A stretch of 64,000 bases of DNA from Fusibacillus kribbianus (GTDB lineage Bacteria; Bacillota; Clostridia; Lachnospirales; Lachnospiraceae), in the NCBI RefSeq assembly GCF_030053595.1, contig NZ_JASGBQ010000002.1:186001-250000 (forward strand). Direction: 5' to 3'. Below are positions 8,403 to 17,439 of the stretch, in pieces (positions within the stretch are counted from its first letter, which is position 1; every line of letters begins with the position of its first letter). The position numbers and the translations under genes were made by a program. The notes beneath the pieces are model-generated. The model ran no database searches. It was given only the letters and a program-made list of their open reading frames with translations, and had not been told where the DNA came from.

Positions 8403-9308
8403 TCACGGTTTCAACAGTCTGGCAATATGAATCATTCCCCAGCCCTGCTGATTTCTGGGAAGCCCCAGATCCACGGCACTCTCCCTGAGCCTAAGCTTCA
8501 CCTCTTTGGGAGTCATGTCCGGCTCCTTTTCGAGGAGAAGAGCCAGTGCTCCGGATACCACCGGAGTTGCCATGGAAGTGCCGCTCTTGACTCCGTACAG
8601 ACGGGTGTCCTTTCCGTTCCTGGCATTGCAGGAAACCACTGCCGCCCCCGGCGCCACCACATCCGGCTTGCAGATGCACCTGTATGTGGGTCCCCGACCG
8701 GAATAATCCACCATGGAGGTGCCGCACACCTCCACCGCCTGATGATCATCGGAGGATCCGACCGTGATGACCTTCCTGCTGATTCCGGGCGTCGTCACCG
8801 ACCGGGCTCCCGGCCCCTCATTTCCTGCAGCCACCACAACCACCAGTCCGTCGGCCCATGCAGCCTCCACACCACGGATCAGGGCAGATTCCTCCCCGGT
8901 TTCCTTTCTCGGAACAGAGCCCACCGAAATATTGACGATCCGGATCCCATATTCCTTCTTGTGGTCTCTCAGCCACCGGAGTCCCTTCAGCAGACTGGAA
9001 ACCGAACCGTTTCCCCGACTGTCAAGGATCTTGATTCCGATGAGACTGCAGCCCGGTGCCACTCCCTCATAAAGGCCTCCTGACCCTTCTCCGCTTCCTC
9101 CCAGCACCCCCATCACATGGGTCCCATGGGAATTGTCATCATAAGGAGTTCTCTTTCCCGAAAGCATGTCTTTAAACGCAAGAAGGCGCCGGCCAAAATC
9201 CGGATGGGGATAAACTCCCGTATCCAGGACTGCGACTCCGACGCCTTTTCCTGTCAGATTCTGTTTTCTGGCCCATTCGGTGCCAATCAATTCATGTACG
9301 CGGTTCAC
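8403..9308 (-). CDS. subtilisin-family serine protease, S8, probably intracellular
   Basis: A compact 301-residue S8 protease. The catalytic triad is visible: Asp in VAVLDTGVYPHPDF, His in NSHGTHVMGVLGG and Ser in GTSMATPVVSGALALLL; the oxyanion Asn is in VVAAGNEGPG. There is no signal peptide, and the only N-terminal extension is a short MNRVHELIGTEWARKQ, as in intracellular proteases such as ISP and AprX. The start is GTG with AGGAGG six nt upstream. Its substrate is unknown. It lies 63 nt downstream of nothing on its own strand except icd, and is followed within 63 nt by the lipoprotein gene. Confidence 0.9.
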   Translation of the reverse strand: MNRVHELIGTEWARKQNLTGKGVGVAVLDTGVYPHPDFGRRLLAFKDMLSGKRTPYDDNSHGTHVMGVLGGSGEGSGGLYEGVAPGCSLIGIKILDSRGNGSVSSLLKGLRWLRDHKKEYGIRIVNISVGSVPRKETGEESALIRGVEAAWADGLVVVVAAGNEGPGARSVTTPGISRKVITVGSSDDHQAVEVCGTSMVDYSGRGPTYRCICKPDVVAPGAAVVSCNARNGKDTRLYGVKSGTSMATPVVSGALALLLEKEPDMTPKEVKLRLRESAVDLGLPRNQQGWGMIHIARLLKP

Positions 9309-9371
9309 CCTGCGCCTCCTGCAAAACGGTTCCTCACTCTATCATATTCTGAAAGATGGAAACCGCCACAG

Positions 9372-10574
9372 TCAGGCCTCCAGCCGTCCCCGGATCTCCT
9401 TAATGAATTCTCCGCTCTCCGCCACATGGGGATTGGGGATCGTGGTCATCAGCGCAAGATCCTTTGTCATGATTCCGCTCTCAATGGTGGCAATGGTGGC
9501 CTTCTCAAGCTTGTCTGCAAAGGCCATGAGGGCTTTATTCCCATCCATCTCTCCGCGCTTTCTGAGAGCGCCGCTCCAGGCAAAGATCGTAGCCACGGAG
9601 TTGGTGGAGGTGGATTCTCCCTCCAGATATTTATAATAATGACGCTGCACGGTACCATGAGCTGCCTCATACTCGTAATTGCCGTCAGGAGAAACCAGCA
9701 CGGAAGTCATCATGGCCAGAGAGCCGAAGGCGGTGGCAACCATATCGCTCATCACATCTCCGTCATAATTCTTGCAGGCCCAGATATAGCCGCCCTCCGA
9801 TTTGATGACTCTGGCCACTGCGTCATCGATAAGGGTATAGAAATACGTGATGCCGGCCGTTTCAAACCGGGCTTTATAATCCCGCTCGTAGATCTCCTGG
9901 AAAATATCCTTGAAGGTATGGTCATATTTCTTGGAAATAGTATCCTTGGCTGCAAACCACAGATCCTGTTTTGTATCCAGCGCATAGGTGAAGCAGCAGT
10001 GAGCAAAGCTCTCTATGGACCGATTCAGATTGTGCATGCCCTGGAGCACACCCGGTCCCTTGAATTCATGGATCAGTTCCCTGGTCTCCACCCCATTCTC
10101 ATCGGTATAGACAAGCTCACAGGTGCCGGGTCCGGGAATCTTCATCTCTGCTGCCCGGTATACATCGCCGTAGGCATGACGGGCAATGGTGATGGGTTTC
10201 TTCCAGGTTTTTACATAGGGTTCGATGCCCTTGACAATGATCGGTGCCCGGAAAACCGTTCCGTCCAGGATCGCTCGGATCGTTCCATTGGGGCTCTTCC
10301 ACATCTCTTTCAGCCCGTATTCCTTCACACGGGCGGCATTGGGAGTGATGGTGGCACACTTCACCGCGACGCCGTATTTTTTCGTAGCCTCCGCCGCATC
10401 CCTCGTCACCTTGTCATCGGTGGCATCCCGGTTGGGAAGTCCCAGGTCATAGTATTCTGTCTTTAAATCAATAAAAGGAAGCAGAAGCTCCTCCTTGATC
10501 ATCTTCCACAGAACACGGGTCATCTCGTCGCCATCCATCTCCACAATGGGAGTCTGCATTGTAATTTTCTCCAT
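9372..10574 (-). CDS. icd: NADP-dependent isocitrate dehydrogenase, eukaryotic-type
   Basis: Oxidatively decarboxylates isocitrate to 2-oxoglutarate with NADP+. At 400 residues and with [53 protein letters not shown] and the C-terminal [21 protein letters not shown] region, it belongs to the short eukaryotic-type dimeric group, not the E. coli Icd group. In an anaerobe it mainly supplies 2-oxoglutarate for glutamate. The start has AAGGAGG upstream. No citrate synthase or aconitase gene is adjacent, so it is probably expressed alone. Confidence 0.95.
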   Translation of the reverse strand: MEKITMQTPIVEMDGDEMTRVLWKMIKEELLLPFIDLKTEYYDLGLPNRDATDDKVTRDAAEATKKYGVAVKCATITPNAARVKEYGLKEMWKSPNGTIRAILDGTVFRAPIIVKGIEPYVKTWKKPITIARHAYGDVYRAAEMKIPGPGTCELVYTDENGVETRELIHEFKGPGVLQGMHNLNRSIESFAHCCFTYALDTKQDLWFAAKDTISKKYDHTFKDIFQEIYERDYKARFETAGITYFYTLIDDAVARVIKSEGGYIWACKNYDGDVMSDMVATAFGSLAMMTSVLVSPDGNYEYEAAHGTVQRHYYKYLEGESTSTNSVATIFAWSGALRKRGEMDGNKALMAFADKLEKATIATIESGIMTKDLALMTTIPNPHVAESGEFIKEIRGRLEA

Positions 10575-10601
10575 AATGTCCTCCTTGTAAGCCCAACTGG
10601 T

Positions 10602-12962
10602 TTACATTATAGGCACATTTCTGACGGGTGTCAACAAAATCTCACCGATCTCTGTTCCCGGATAAAAGTACTGCAGGATCTCCTGACAGGTTTTTCCTCT
10701 GGCTGACAGCGCACTGGCCGCTGTCTGACTCATACCGACGCCATGTCCGTAGCCGCCTCCGTGGATCACATATCCCTTCAGACTGTCTTCCTCCTGTTTT
10801 TCTTCCAGCCAGATACTGGCACTGGGAAGGATCGTTTTCCCCTCTGCCTGGCTGCCGTCGCTTTTCTGATACACCTGTTCTGTACCGCCCAGAAAAGCCC
10901 GAAGTGGTCCCGGCCTCAGGATCTGCACCGCCCCTTTGGTTCCCTCCACCAGAAAAATACTCACGTAACCGCTCCGTTCTCTTTCCAGTACCGTCATGGA
11001 AACGATTTCTCCAATGGTTTCCGGCCCGTCTTCGTCCGCCTCACAGAAGCTTCCGTCCTCCTCCCGGAACAAAACAAGCTCCCTGTGATTCTTCGCGTAT
11101 CCCTTTAAAAAGCTGTCCATCCTCTGCTTCAGCGTCTCAAGAGACACCTCAGTTTCCCATCGATACCAGGGTGCGCTGTATTCCAGATTGGTTGGATCCC
11201 GGGTTTCCAGATAGGTCCGAAAGGCGGACTCCTCTGACAGATCCGGTGCCTCCCCGTCTGACATACTGATGCTCTTAAGATAAGGAGATCCATTCTCACT
11301 TTCTCCCCACACAGCCAGATCATTTCCATAGCCGCAGGAGGTCGCGTAATAATAGGCTGTCACCAGCTCCCCGCCGCAGGTGATCACCTGCCCTCTCGTT
11401 TCCTCCACCGCCTGTCTGGTTAACGGATCTGTTTCCGTATTATTATAGACCTGAAAAGCCGTCGTATCGTCCACATGGGCTCCCCATAGACTGTAGGTTC
11501 CCTTTTCGATCTGCCGGCAGGCATAGCTCCTGGCGCAGACAGCCTGAGCCTTCAGGGCCTCCAGTCCATAGCTTTCCGGCATTTCACTGGGGACCACGTA
11601 ACAGAGATATGTCTCCAGATCCACCTCATTGATGATCAGAAGCCCGTTATCCGAGCAGACCACCTCCGCCGTTCCCTCATACCAGGGTTCTCCGTATTTC
11701 CTCGAAAAAGAGGTAAATCCGATTTTTCCTCCCTCATCCGGCACAATTCGGATTCTCCCCTCTGAAAGTCTGGCATCCGCCGCCGCCATCTCCACCAGTT
11801 CCCCCGCCCCATGGCGTTCCGATTCCTCCTTCCCGTAATACACGGTAAAGCCATGGTCAGAGGTAAAGGAAACCGTCTCATGATAGATGGAACCGATCCG
11901 GTAATCGGTCAGAAGCACCCGGATACTTCCGGCTAAGACCGGTTCTCCAAGGATCACTGCACAGATCTTCCCTCCTGCCACAATATAATCGGCCTGATCG
12001 TAGCCCACCGTCAGCTTTTCCCTGGTGAATTCCTCAAATCCATCCCGGATCTGAAAGACCCGAAACTTCTCGTCCGTCGGAATCCTTCCGTAACCCTCAA
12101 TCTCCAGCTCCGTCTCCCCTAAAGCCAGGAGCTTTCCACGGATAGAATCCCGTTTAAGAAAAATCGCCGATACTTTCCCCTCCTTCATGGTGATATCCGC
12201 AACTGCCTGTCCGCATTTTTCGCCCTCTCTGCCCAGCGAAAGCTCTCTCCAGATACCGCACACATTCACTCTCAACGCCTGGTTTTCATAGCTCTCAATC
12301 CATACGTTCTCATATGTAATTTCATCAGACAAAAGCTCCGTAACCATCAGAAGCTGATTTCCTCTGACCAGCCCTTTTACAAGCCTGTCCACATACCGGT
12401 CCATGGAAAGTCCTTCAAAAGAAAAAACCCCCTGATCGGTATAGACCTCCCAGGCTCCCGCCTCTGAAAGCTGATTGGGCGTGCCGATGATCGTCAGTTC
12501 TTTCCGGACGACCGCTCCTTCCCTGTTATATTTTTTCAGAAGCAATTCATAAAATGCCTCCCATTCCTCTTCTGTCACGTTCCCCTTGCCCGGATTAAGT
12601 TCTTCCGTCAGCGAAAGCTTCTCCGCCATCGAAGCAAGCTCATTCCATGTCAGAAGGCCTTCGTAGGTTTCCCGGTCATCCGGTATCACTTCTTTATCCC
12701 ATACCCCTTTTTCATAAAGGCAGGCTCCATACGGCATATACCAGGCTCCGGAAGCATTCGCTTCTCCGGCGCCTTTGATCTCCTCCGCAGATGCAAGCAA
12801 AAGCGCTGTCTGTCTGGCTGCCAGAGCCCTTGAAATACCGTCGGTATCCTCCTTTTCCGTCGAAAAGCTCCGGATACACAGACCGACAATTGCGAGAAGA
12901 GCAAGCGCTAAAAAGATTCCCGGAAGCATTTTTCTTCTGTTTGAGCTTCTTTTTCTGCCCAT
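10602..12962 (-). CDS. large SpoIID/LytB-domain membrane-anchored protein
   Basis: A 786-residue protein with an N-terminal anchor (MLPGIFLALALLAIVGLCI, about residues 12-30) and a long extracytoplasmic part. The C-terminal half is a SpoIID/LytB domain, seen in DLETYLCYVVPSEMPESYG, LKAQAVCARSYACRQI, YYYATSCGYGNDLAVWGE and the end motif GYGHGVGMSQTAASAL. SpoIID proteins are lytic transglycosylases that cut peptidoglycan stripped of stem peptides, during engulfment in sporulation. The roughly 400-residue N-terminal extension is not part of canonical SpoIID (about 340 residues), so this is a paralogue rather than spoIID itself. AAAGGAGG supports the start. Confidence 0.85.
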   Translation of the reverse strand: MGRKRSSNRRKMLPGIFLALALLAIVGLCIRSFSTEKEDTDGISRALAARQTALLLASAEEIKGAGEANASGAWYMPYGACLYEKGVWDKEVIPDDRETYEGLLTWNELASMAEKLSLTEELNPGKGNVTEEEWEAFYELLLKKYNREGAVVRKELTIIGTPNQLSEAGAWEVYTDQGVFSFEGLSMDRYVDRLVKGLVRGNQLLMVTELLSDEITYENVWIESYENQALRVNVCGIWRELSLGREGEKCGQAVADITMKEGKVSAIFLKRDSIRGKLLALGETELEIEGYGRIPTDEKFRVFQIRDGFEEFTREKLTVGYDQADYIVAGGKICAVILGEPVLAGSIRVLLTDYRIGSIYHETVSFTSDHGFTVYYGKEESERHGAGELVEMAAADARLSEGRIRIVPDEGGKIGFTSFSRKYGEPWYEGTAEVVCSDNGLLIINEVDLETYLCYVVPSEMPESYGLEALKAQAVCARSYACRQIEKGTYSLWGAHVDDTTAFQVYNNTETDPLTRQAVEETRGQVITCGGELVTAYYYATSCGYGNDLAVWGESENGSPYLKSISMSDGEAPDLSEESAFRTYLETRDPTNLEYSAPWYRWETEVSLETLKQRMDSFLKGYAKNHRELVLFREEDGSFCEADEDGPETIGEIVSMTVLERERSGYVSIFLVEGTKGAVQILRPGPLRAFLGGTEQVYQKSDGSQAEGKTILPSASIWLEEKQEEDSLKGYVIHGGGYGHGVGMSQTAASALSARGKTCQEILQYFYPGTEIGEILLTPVRNVPIM

Positions 12963-12996
12963 TCCTTACCTCCTTTTGGCAGCCGCCTTTTCGCCC

Positions 12997-13039
12997 AAAA
13001 ATAAAAGACAGCATACTATCATATAATAATATGCTGTCT
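12997..13039 (-). terminator. terminator of the 6S RNA gene
   Basis: On the minus strand the arms AGACAGCATA (13030-13039) and its exact complement (13006-13015), with a 14-nt loop, are followed by TTTTATTTTT. Confidence 0.88.
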
Positions 13040-13248
13040 CTCTCTTTCGTATTCCCCCGAAATGCCGTTTCCTGTACTTTTGATTCCTAGCCCTCGCTAG
13101 GTGGGTAACCGCAAATGAACTTCTGCCATCCACTCTGAGGAGGCCCGACATCCGCCCATCAATATAGGAATCCCGTTTTCAAATCTGTAGGTTCAAAACA
13201 TACAGGATGATCGAACATTCCAGGTTGAAATACACTTCAAATTTTCTA
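12997..13248 (-). ncRNA. ssrS: 6S RNA (regulator of sigma-A RNA polymerase)
   Basis: A non-coding transcript with its own promoter and terminator. It has the clostridial 6S layout. A closing stem pairs the ends: CCTGTA (minus strand, just past the GTTCG) with TACAGG, and GGAATG with CATTTC. Between the ends lies a large open bubble containing TTTTGAACCTACA, GGGATTCCTA, TCGGGCCTCC and GGTTACCCACCTAG, motifs I recognise from Firmicutes 6S RNAs. 6S RNA binds the sigma-A holoenzyme as a promoter mimic and accumulates in stationary phase. The mature RNA is about 190-210 nt; the ends given are the predicted start and the terminator. Not confirmed with a covariance model. Confidence 0.8.
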
Positions 13249-13254
13249 TTAGCT

Positions 13255-13283
13255 ATTATATACCAGAAGCAGCTTTATGACAA
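13255..13283 (-). promoter_or_regulatory. sigma-A promoter of the 6S RNA gene
   Basis: Minus strand: TTGTCA (13278-13283), 17-bp spacer, TATAAT (13255-13260). The predicted start is near 13248. Confidence 0.8.
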
Positions 13284-13310
13284 GGGTAATTTCTGGCAAA
13301 ATAACGATCT

Positions 13311-14633
13311 CTAGTAACGCAGAAGAAGCTCTCGATAAAACTTCATAGCTGATTCCAGTGCGTCACAGGGAATCTTTTCATTGACCTGATGAGCAGCGCC
13401 CCATCTTGCGTCTCTGAAGAAACCGGTATGACGGAATACATTGTCGCAGATCACAGGGAAGAATCTGGAATCTGTACCGCCTGCCAGAAGCCCCGGAATC
13501 ACCAGGGTATCCTCACCGTAGTTGGCCTTTGCAATCTCCGCAATGAGCTTGTAAGGTCTTCCGTCCACAGAAGAAGCCGGCTCCGGATCCTCTCCCAGGA
13601 CCTTTCTCACCTGTACATCCTCCGGGATCACGGAACGGAAATGAGCCAGTAAGGATTCCTCCGTATCGCCCTGAAGCACACGGCAGTTCATGATCATGCT
13701 GGCATGCTCAGGCAAAATGTTGGACTGCTGGCTGCCCGATGCCATCGTAACAGCGCATGTGGTATGAAGCAGGGAATCCAGCTTCTTATCTTCTTTTGCC
13801 ATGGCACAAAGCTCCTCCCAATGTCCCTTGGGATCAGCATAAACAGCCGCCTTCTCACCGGTCATACACTGGGACATAGCTTTCAGCTGATTTTCAACAA
13901 TGTCAGTCAGGCGATAGGGGAAGGGATTTGCTTCCAGGGCAACAACTGCTCTGGAAACAGAACCAAGTGCAGTTCCCTGTCCGGGTTCCATAGAATGTCC
14001 ACCCGCATCATCCTTATAGATTTCGTAGTCATGGTAAGCCTTTTCACCCAGCTCTACCTGGCAGACATAGCCGTCATAACCCATGACTCTTCCATCGGTA
14101 ATGCCGCTTCCCTCATCAAATACACAGCCGAGACGTACGCCCTGCTCTTTTAAATAATTGACGATCTCCTTTGCACTCTTAACCGGTGCCTGGACCTCTT
14201 CATTATAACCGTATGCCAGATAAATATCATAATCCGGCTGGAAGCCCTCTTTGATCAGAGCCTCCACAGTCTCCATCTCTGCCAGAATGACACATTTACA
14301 GTCGGTGGTACCTCGGCCCCAGATACAGCCCTCTGCCACTTCTCCGGAATAAGGCGGATATTTCCACTTGTCATGATCACCTTCGGGCACTACATCCTGA
14401 TGTCCCATCAGAAGTACCGGAAGCTTGTCAGAGTCCTTTCCCTTCCACTTGTAAAGCAGACCTGCCTTACCGATCACCTTTTTTTCCATCGTGGAATGGA
14501 TCGCAGGAAAAATCTCCTCCAGATACTGATGGAATTTTTCAAACTGACCAAAATCCATTTTGGAATCATCCGCATTGGAAACGGTAGGAATCTGAACCAT
14601 TCCCTGCAGATGCTTCACATACATCTCATTCAT
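13311..14633 (-). CDS. M20-family metallopeptidase (dipeptidase/carboxypeptidase type)
   Basis: A 440-residue cytoplasmic zinc peptidase. Metal-binding and catalytic residues are visible: His78 in LLMGHQDVVP, Asp111 in WGRGTTDCK and the Glu pair near 145 in YGYNEEVQAP. The C-terminal FPVICDNVFRHTGF is near the last metal ligand. M20 enzymes cleave dipeptides or short peptides, or deacylate amino acids. It is the last gene of an oligopeptide transporter operon, 85 nt after oppA, so it most likely hydrolyses imported peptides. AAAGGAGGG supports the start. The exact specificity (Sapep, PepV or ArgE type) cannot be read from the sequence. Confidence 0.9.
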   Translation of the reverse strand: MNEMYVKHLQGMVQIPTVSNADDSKMDFGQFEKFHQYLEEIFPAIHSTMEKKVIGKAGLLYKWKGKDSDKLPVLLMGHQDVVPEGDHDKWKYPPYSGEVAEGCIWGRGTTDCKCVILAEMETVEALIKEGFQPDYDIYLAYGYNEEVQAPVKSAKEIVNYLKEQGVRLGCVFDEGSGITDGRVMGYDGYVCQVELGEKAYHDYEIYKDDAGGHSMEPGQGTALGSVSRAVVALEANPFPYRLTDIVENQLKAMSQCMTGEKAAVYADPKGHWEELCAMAKEDKKLDSLLHTTCAVTMASGSQQSNILPEHASMIMNCRVLQGDTEESLLAHFRSVIPEDVQVRKVLGEDPEPASSVDGRPYKLIAEIAKANYGEDTLVIPGLLAGGTDSRFFPVICDNVFRHTGFFRDARWGAAHQVNEKIPCDALESAMKFYRELLLRY

Positions 14634-14673
14634 CTCTATTTCCCTCCTTTATTAATATGGTGCCAGAATCAAA

Positions 14674-14696
14674 CAGGCGGCCGGAAAGGCCGCCTG
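14674..14696 (-). terminator. GC-rich hairpin between oppA and the M20 peptidase gene
   Basis: A perfect 9-bp stem, CAGGCGGCC with GGCCGCCTG and a 5-nt loop, followed on the minus strand by TTTGATT. The short U tract suggests partial termination or an mRNA-stabilising 3' end for oppA, a common arrangement for abundant binding proteins. Confidence 0.65.
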
Positions 14697-14718
14697 CAAT
14701 AGATCTCAATTTTGGAAA

Positions 14719-16407
14719 TTACTGATTAACCTTCCAGGTCCAGGTCTTCCAGTTAAGCTGTCCGCTCAGATCATAATCAACACCGGATACCTTATCCTTG
14801 TTGTATGCAGCAAGGAAGTTTGCGGAGTAGAGGTAGCAAACAGGTGAATCATCTAACAGATGCTGCCATACATTCACAAATGCTTCTGCTCTTTCCTTTG
14901 TATCAAGTACAGAGTTGGTGGAACCAAACAGCTCGGTGTAGGAATAATCCATGATGCAAGGGAAGTTCTGGTTGGTACCAAGGCCAAGCCATCCAAGAGG
15001 CTCGGTAGGATCGATGGAACCGGCAGATCCGCACATACCAAGATCATAATCACCGTCACGCATCATCTGCATCAGAGTAGGGAAGTCATACTGAGTGATG
15101 TTGGTCTTCACGCCGATAGCTTCCAGATCCTGCTGAATCAGAACGGTAGACTGAATACGAACTTCATTGCCGACAGGAACGATCAGTTCCAGAGTCTGGC
15201 TGAAGTCGAAGCCGTTGGCTTCCAGTTTTGCCTTAGCTGCTTCAGGATCATATTTAGGAAGAGTCAGCTTGGACTCATCTACGAAAGGATGCTCATTGCT
15301 GAAAGGTGCGTAAAGAACAACGCCCTGGCCTTCAAGGAGGTTATCTACGATAGCCTGACGATTTACAGCCATGTTGATAGCGTTTCTGCACTCTGCGTTG
15401 GGAATCTTGTCGCTGGTGCAGTTGATGATCATTGCCTGATATGCCCATGTAGTAGCGGAAACAGTCTCAAGGTTCTCCTCTTCCTGTGCTGCCGGCCAGT
15501 CAGACAGAGGCATGGAAGCAACACCTGCGCCTGCGATTACGTCTACTTCGCCGCTGATCAAGCTGGAAAGAAGCTGGCTTCCTTCAACGACACGGATAAC
15601 AAGACGGTCGATATCAGGAGTACCAAGGAAGTAATTCTCGTTCTTAACCATCTCAATACGCTCACCATCGATGGAGGTATCGTAAATGAAAGGACCGGAA
15701 CCGATCATATTATCTTTCCAGGGACCTGCCTCGTTCAGCTCAGCTACAGAGTACTGGCTGTAGATGTGCTCAGGAATGATATAGAAGTAACGGTTCATCA
15801 TGGTCAGGAAGTTCAGCTCATTCATGGGCTCTTTGAAGGAAAGCTTAACGGTATAATCGTCAATCTTTTCCCATCCGAAATCAGCTTCGTTTTCGCAAAC
15901 GCCGCCTTCGGTAGTACCCTTAACGAACTTCATCTGGTCTCTCTTTACAGAGTTGAACTCAGGATTGCAGTCCAGCTTTGCGCTGAAAATAACGTCGTCA
16001 GCAGTTACAGGCTCGCCATCGCTGAATTTTGCAGCCTCATCCAGATGAATCGTCATGCTGGCATGGTCAGGAGCGATCTCATAGCTCTTTGCCAGACGAG
16101 GCTCAACAGTACCATCCTTTAAAGTTACCCAGAGACGATCATACAGCTGATCGGAAATGATGTCGGTGTAATTGCCGGCATCAAAGTAGGGGCACCAGGT
16201 TGCCCATGAGTTGGTGATTGCCATGGTGACAATCTTCTCTGCTCCGGTGTTCTCGGAGCCCTTGTTCTCTTCTGCTTTTGTCTCGCCGGCTGCCTTTGTC
16301 TCAGTAGCTGCCTTAGTGCCGCTGTCGCTGCTTCCGCCGCAGGCTGCCATGCTGAGAACCATCACGCCTGCAAGCAGAACTGCCAAGAAACGTGTGCTCT
16401 TCTTCAT
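14719..16407 (-). CDS. oppA: oligopeptide ABC transporter, substrate-binding lipoprotein (SBP family 5)
   Basis: Captures peptides outside the cell for OppBCDF. The 562-residue protein has a lipoprotein signal (MKKSTRFLAVLLAGVMVLSM then AAC) and a low-complexity Ala/Thr/Lys/Glu linker to about residue 50. An SBP_bac_5 fold follows: PRLAKSYEIAPDHASMTIHL, KFSDGEPVTADDVIFS, MNELNFLTMMNRYFYIIPEHI, NAINMAVNRQAIVDNL. The ATG at 16407 has GGAGG upstream; the longer frame adds 12 unsupported residues. It is the fifth gene of the operon. Peptides, nickel and other ligands are all possible in this family; the peptidase next door favours peptides. Confidence 0.9.
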   Translation of the reverse strand: MKKSTRFLAVLLAGVMVLSMAACGGSSDSGTKAATETKAAGETKAEENKGSENTGAEKIVTMAITNSWATWCPYFDAGNYTDIISDQLYDRLWVTLKDGTVEPRLAKSYEIAPDHASMTIHLDEAAKFSDGEPVTADDVIFSAKLDCNPEFNSVKRDQMKFVKGTTEGGVCENEADFGWEKIDDYTVKLSFKEPMNELNFLTMMNRYFYIIPEHIYSQYSVAELNEAGPWKDNMIGSGPFIYDTSIDGERIEMVKNENYFLGTPDIDRLVIRVVEGSQLLSSLISGEVDVIAGAGVASMPLSDWPAAQEEENLETVSATTWAYQAMIINCTSDKIPNAECRNAINMAVNRQAIVDNLLEGQGVVLYAPFSNEHPFVDESKLTLPKYDPEAAKAKLEANGFDFSQTLELIVPVGNEVRIQSTVLIQQDLEAIGVKTNITQYDFPTLMQMMRDGDYDLGMCGSAGSIDPTEPLGWLGLGTNQNFPCIMDYSYTELFGSTNSVLDTKERAEAFVNVWQHLLDDSPVCYLYSANFLAAYNKDKVSGVDYDLSGQLNWKTWTWKVNQ

Positions 16408-16467
16408 ATTGTTCCTCCATATAATATTATTTATTTGTATCAACCGGTTTTTCCGGCAAATACCTGA

Positions 16468-17439
16468 TCAATCGTACAGGTGACATGCAACCTGATGTCC
16501 GCCTCCCATATCCTTAAGTACAGGAGCCTCCTCCTTGCATCTCGCTGTGCAGTGCTCACATCTTGTGTGGAACCTGCAGCCTGCAGGAGGATTATAGGGA
16601 CTGGGCAGATCACCCTCCAGGATCTTCGGTGCCGCCTTCTTCTCCGGATCGGGGAGAGGGATCGCCGACAGCAGCGCTTTCGTATAAGGATGAAGCGGAT
16701 TCTTGTATAACTCATCCTTGGATGTGATCTCCACGATACCGCCAAGGTACATAACAGCTACTCTGTCGCTGATATGCTTTACCACGCTTAAATCGTGGGA
16801 AATAAACAAATATGTAAGTCCAAACCGCTCCTGAAGCTGATTCATCAGATTCAGTACGGATGCACGCACAGAAACGTCAAGAGCCGATACCGGTTCATCG
16901 CAGACTACAAACTCCGGATTGGAGATCAGAGCCCTTGCAATTCCCACACGCTGTCTCTGACCACCGGAAAATTCATGGGGGTAACGCATCATATGCTGCT
17001 CACCCATACCTACGATCTCCAGCATTTCCTTTACCTTATCCAGTCTCTCCGCAGGAGTTCCCACCTGAAATACATCCAGAGGAGCCCGCACAAGTTCCAG
17101 AATGTTCATTCTGGGATTGAGACAGGAATAAGGGTCCTGAAAGATCATCTGCATCTTCTGTCTCATCAGACGCATCTGCTCATTGCTCAGCTTATTGATA
17201 TCCTGACCATCGAAATAGATTTCTCCCGAGGTGGACGGTGTCAAACGAAGGATCGTTCTTCCGAGAGTAGATTTTCCACAGCCGGACTCACCTACAAGTC
17301 CCAGAGTCTCGCCTTTTTTAATCTGCAGGCTGACACCGTTTACAGCGCTTACATAAGTCCTCTTGCTCTTTAAAATACTTTTGGAGGCAACGAAATATTT
17401 TTTCAGATTCTTCACTTCAACTAAGGGTGTTTCACTCAT
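16468..17439 (-). CDS. oppF: oligopeptide ABC transporter, ATP-binding protein (OppF/DppF type)
   Basis: One of two ATPases that power peptide import. The 323 residues contain Walker A GESGCGKST, signature FSGGQRQRVGIARAL, Walker B EFVVCDEPVSALDVS and the switch His in FISHDLSVVKH. The C-terminal oligopeptide-transporter extension carries a four-cysteine motif (CRFHTRCEHCTARC) which in this family binds an iron-sulfur cluster. It overlaps oppD by 4 bp (ATGA) and precedes oppA by 60 bp. Confidence 0.95.
   Translation of the reverse strand: MSETPLVEVKNLKKYFVASKSILKSKRTYVSAVNGVSLQIKKGETLGLVGESGCGKSTLGRTILRLTPSTSGEIYFDGQDINKLSNEQMRLMRQKMQMIFQDPYSCLNPRMNILELVRAPLDVFQVGTPAERLDKVKEMLEIVGMGEQHMMRYPHEFSGGQRQRVGIARALISNPEFVVCDEPVSALDVSVRASVLNLMNQLQERFGLTYLFISHDLSVVKHISDRVAVMYLGGIVEITSKDELYKNPLHPYTKALLSAIPLPDPEKKAAPKILEGDLPSPYNPPAGCRFHTRCEHCTARCKEEAPVLKDMGGGHQVACHLYD

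Noticed and set aside
9117-10466. Plus-strand frame of 449 codons opposite icd
   Set aside because: It is the complement of a conserved icd gene and has no family resemblance.
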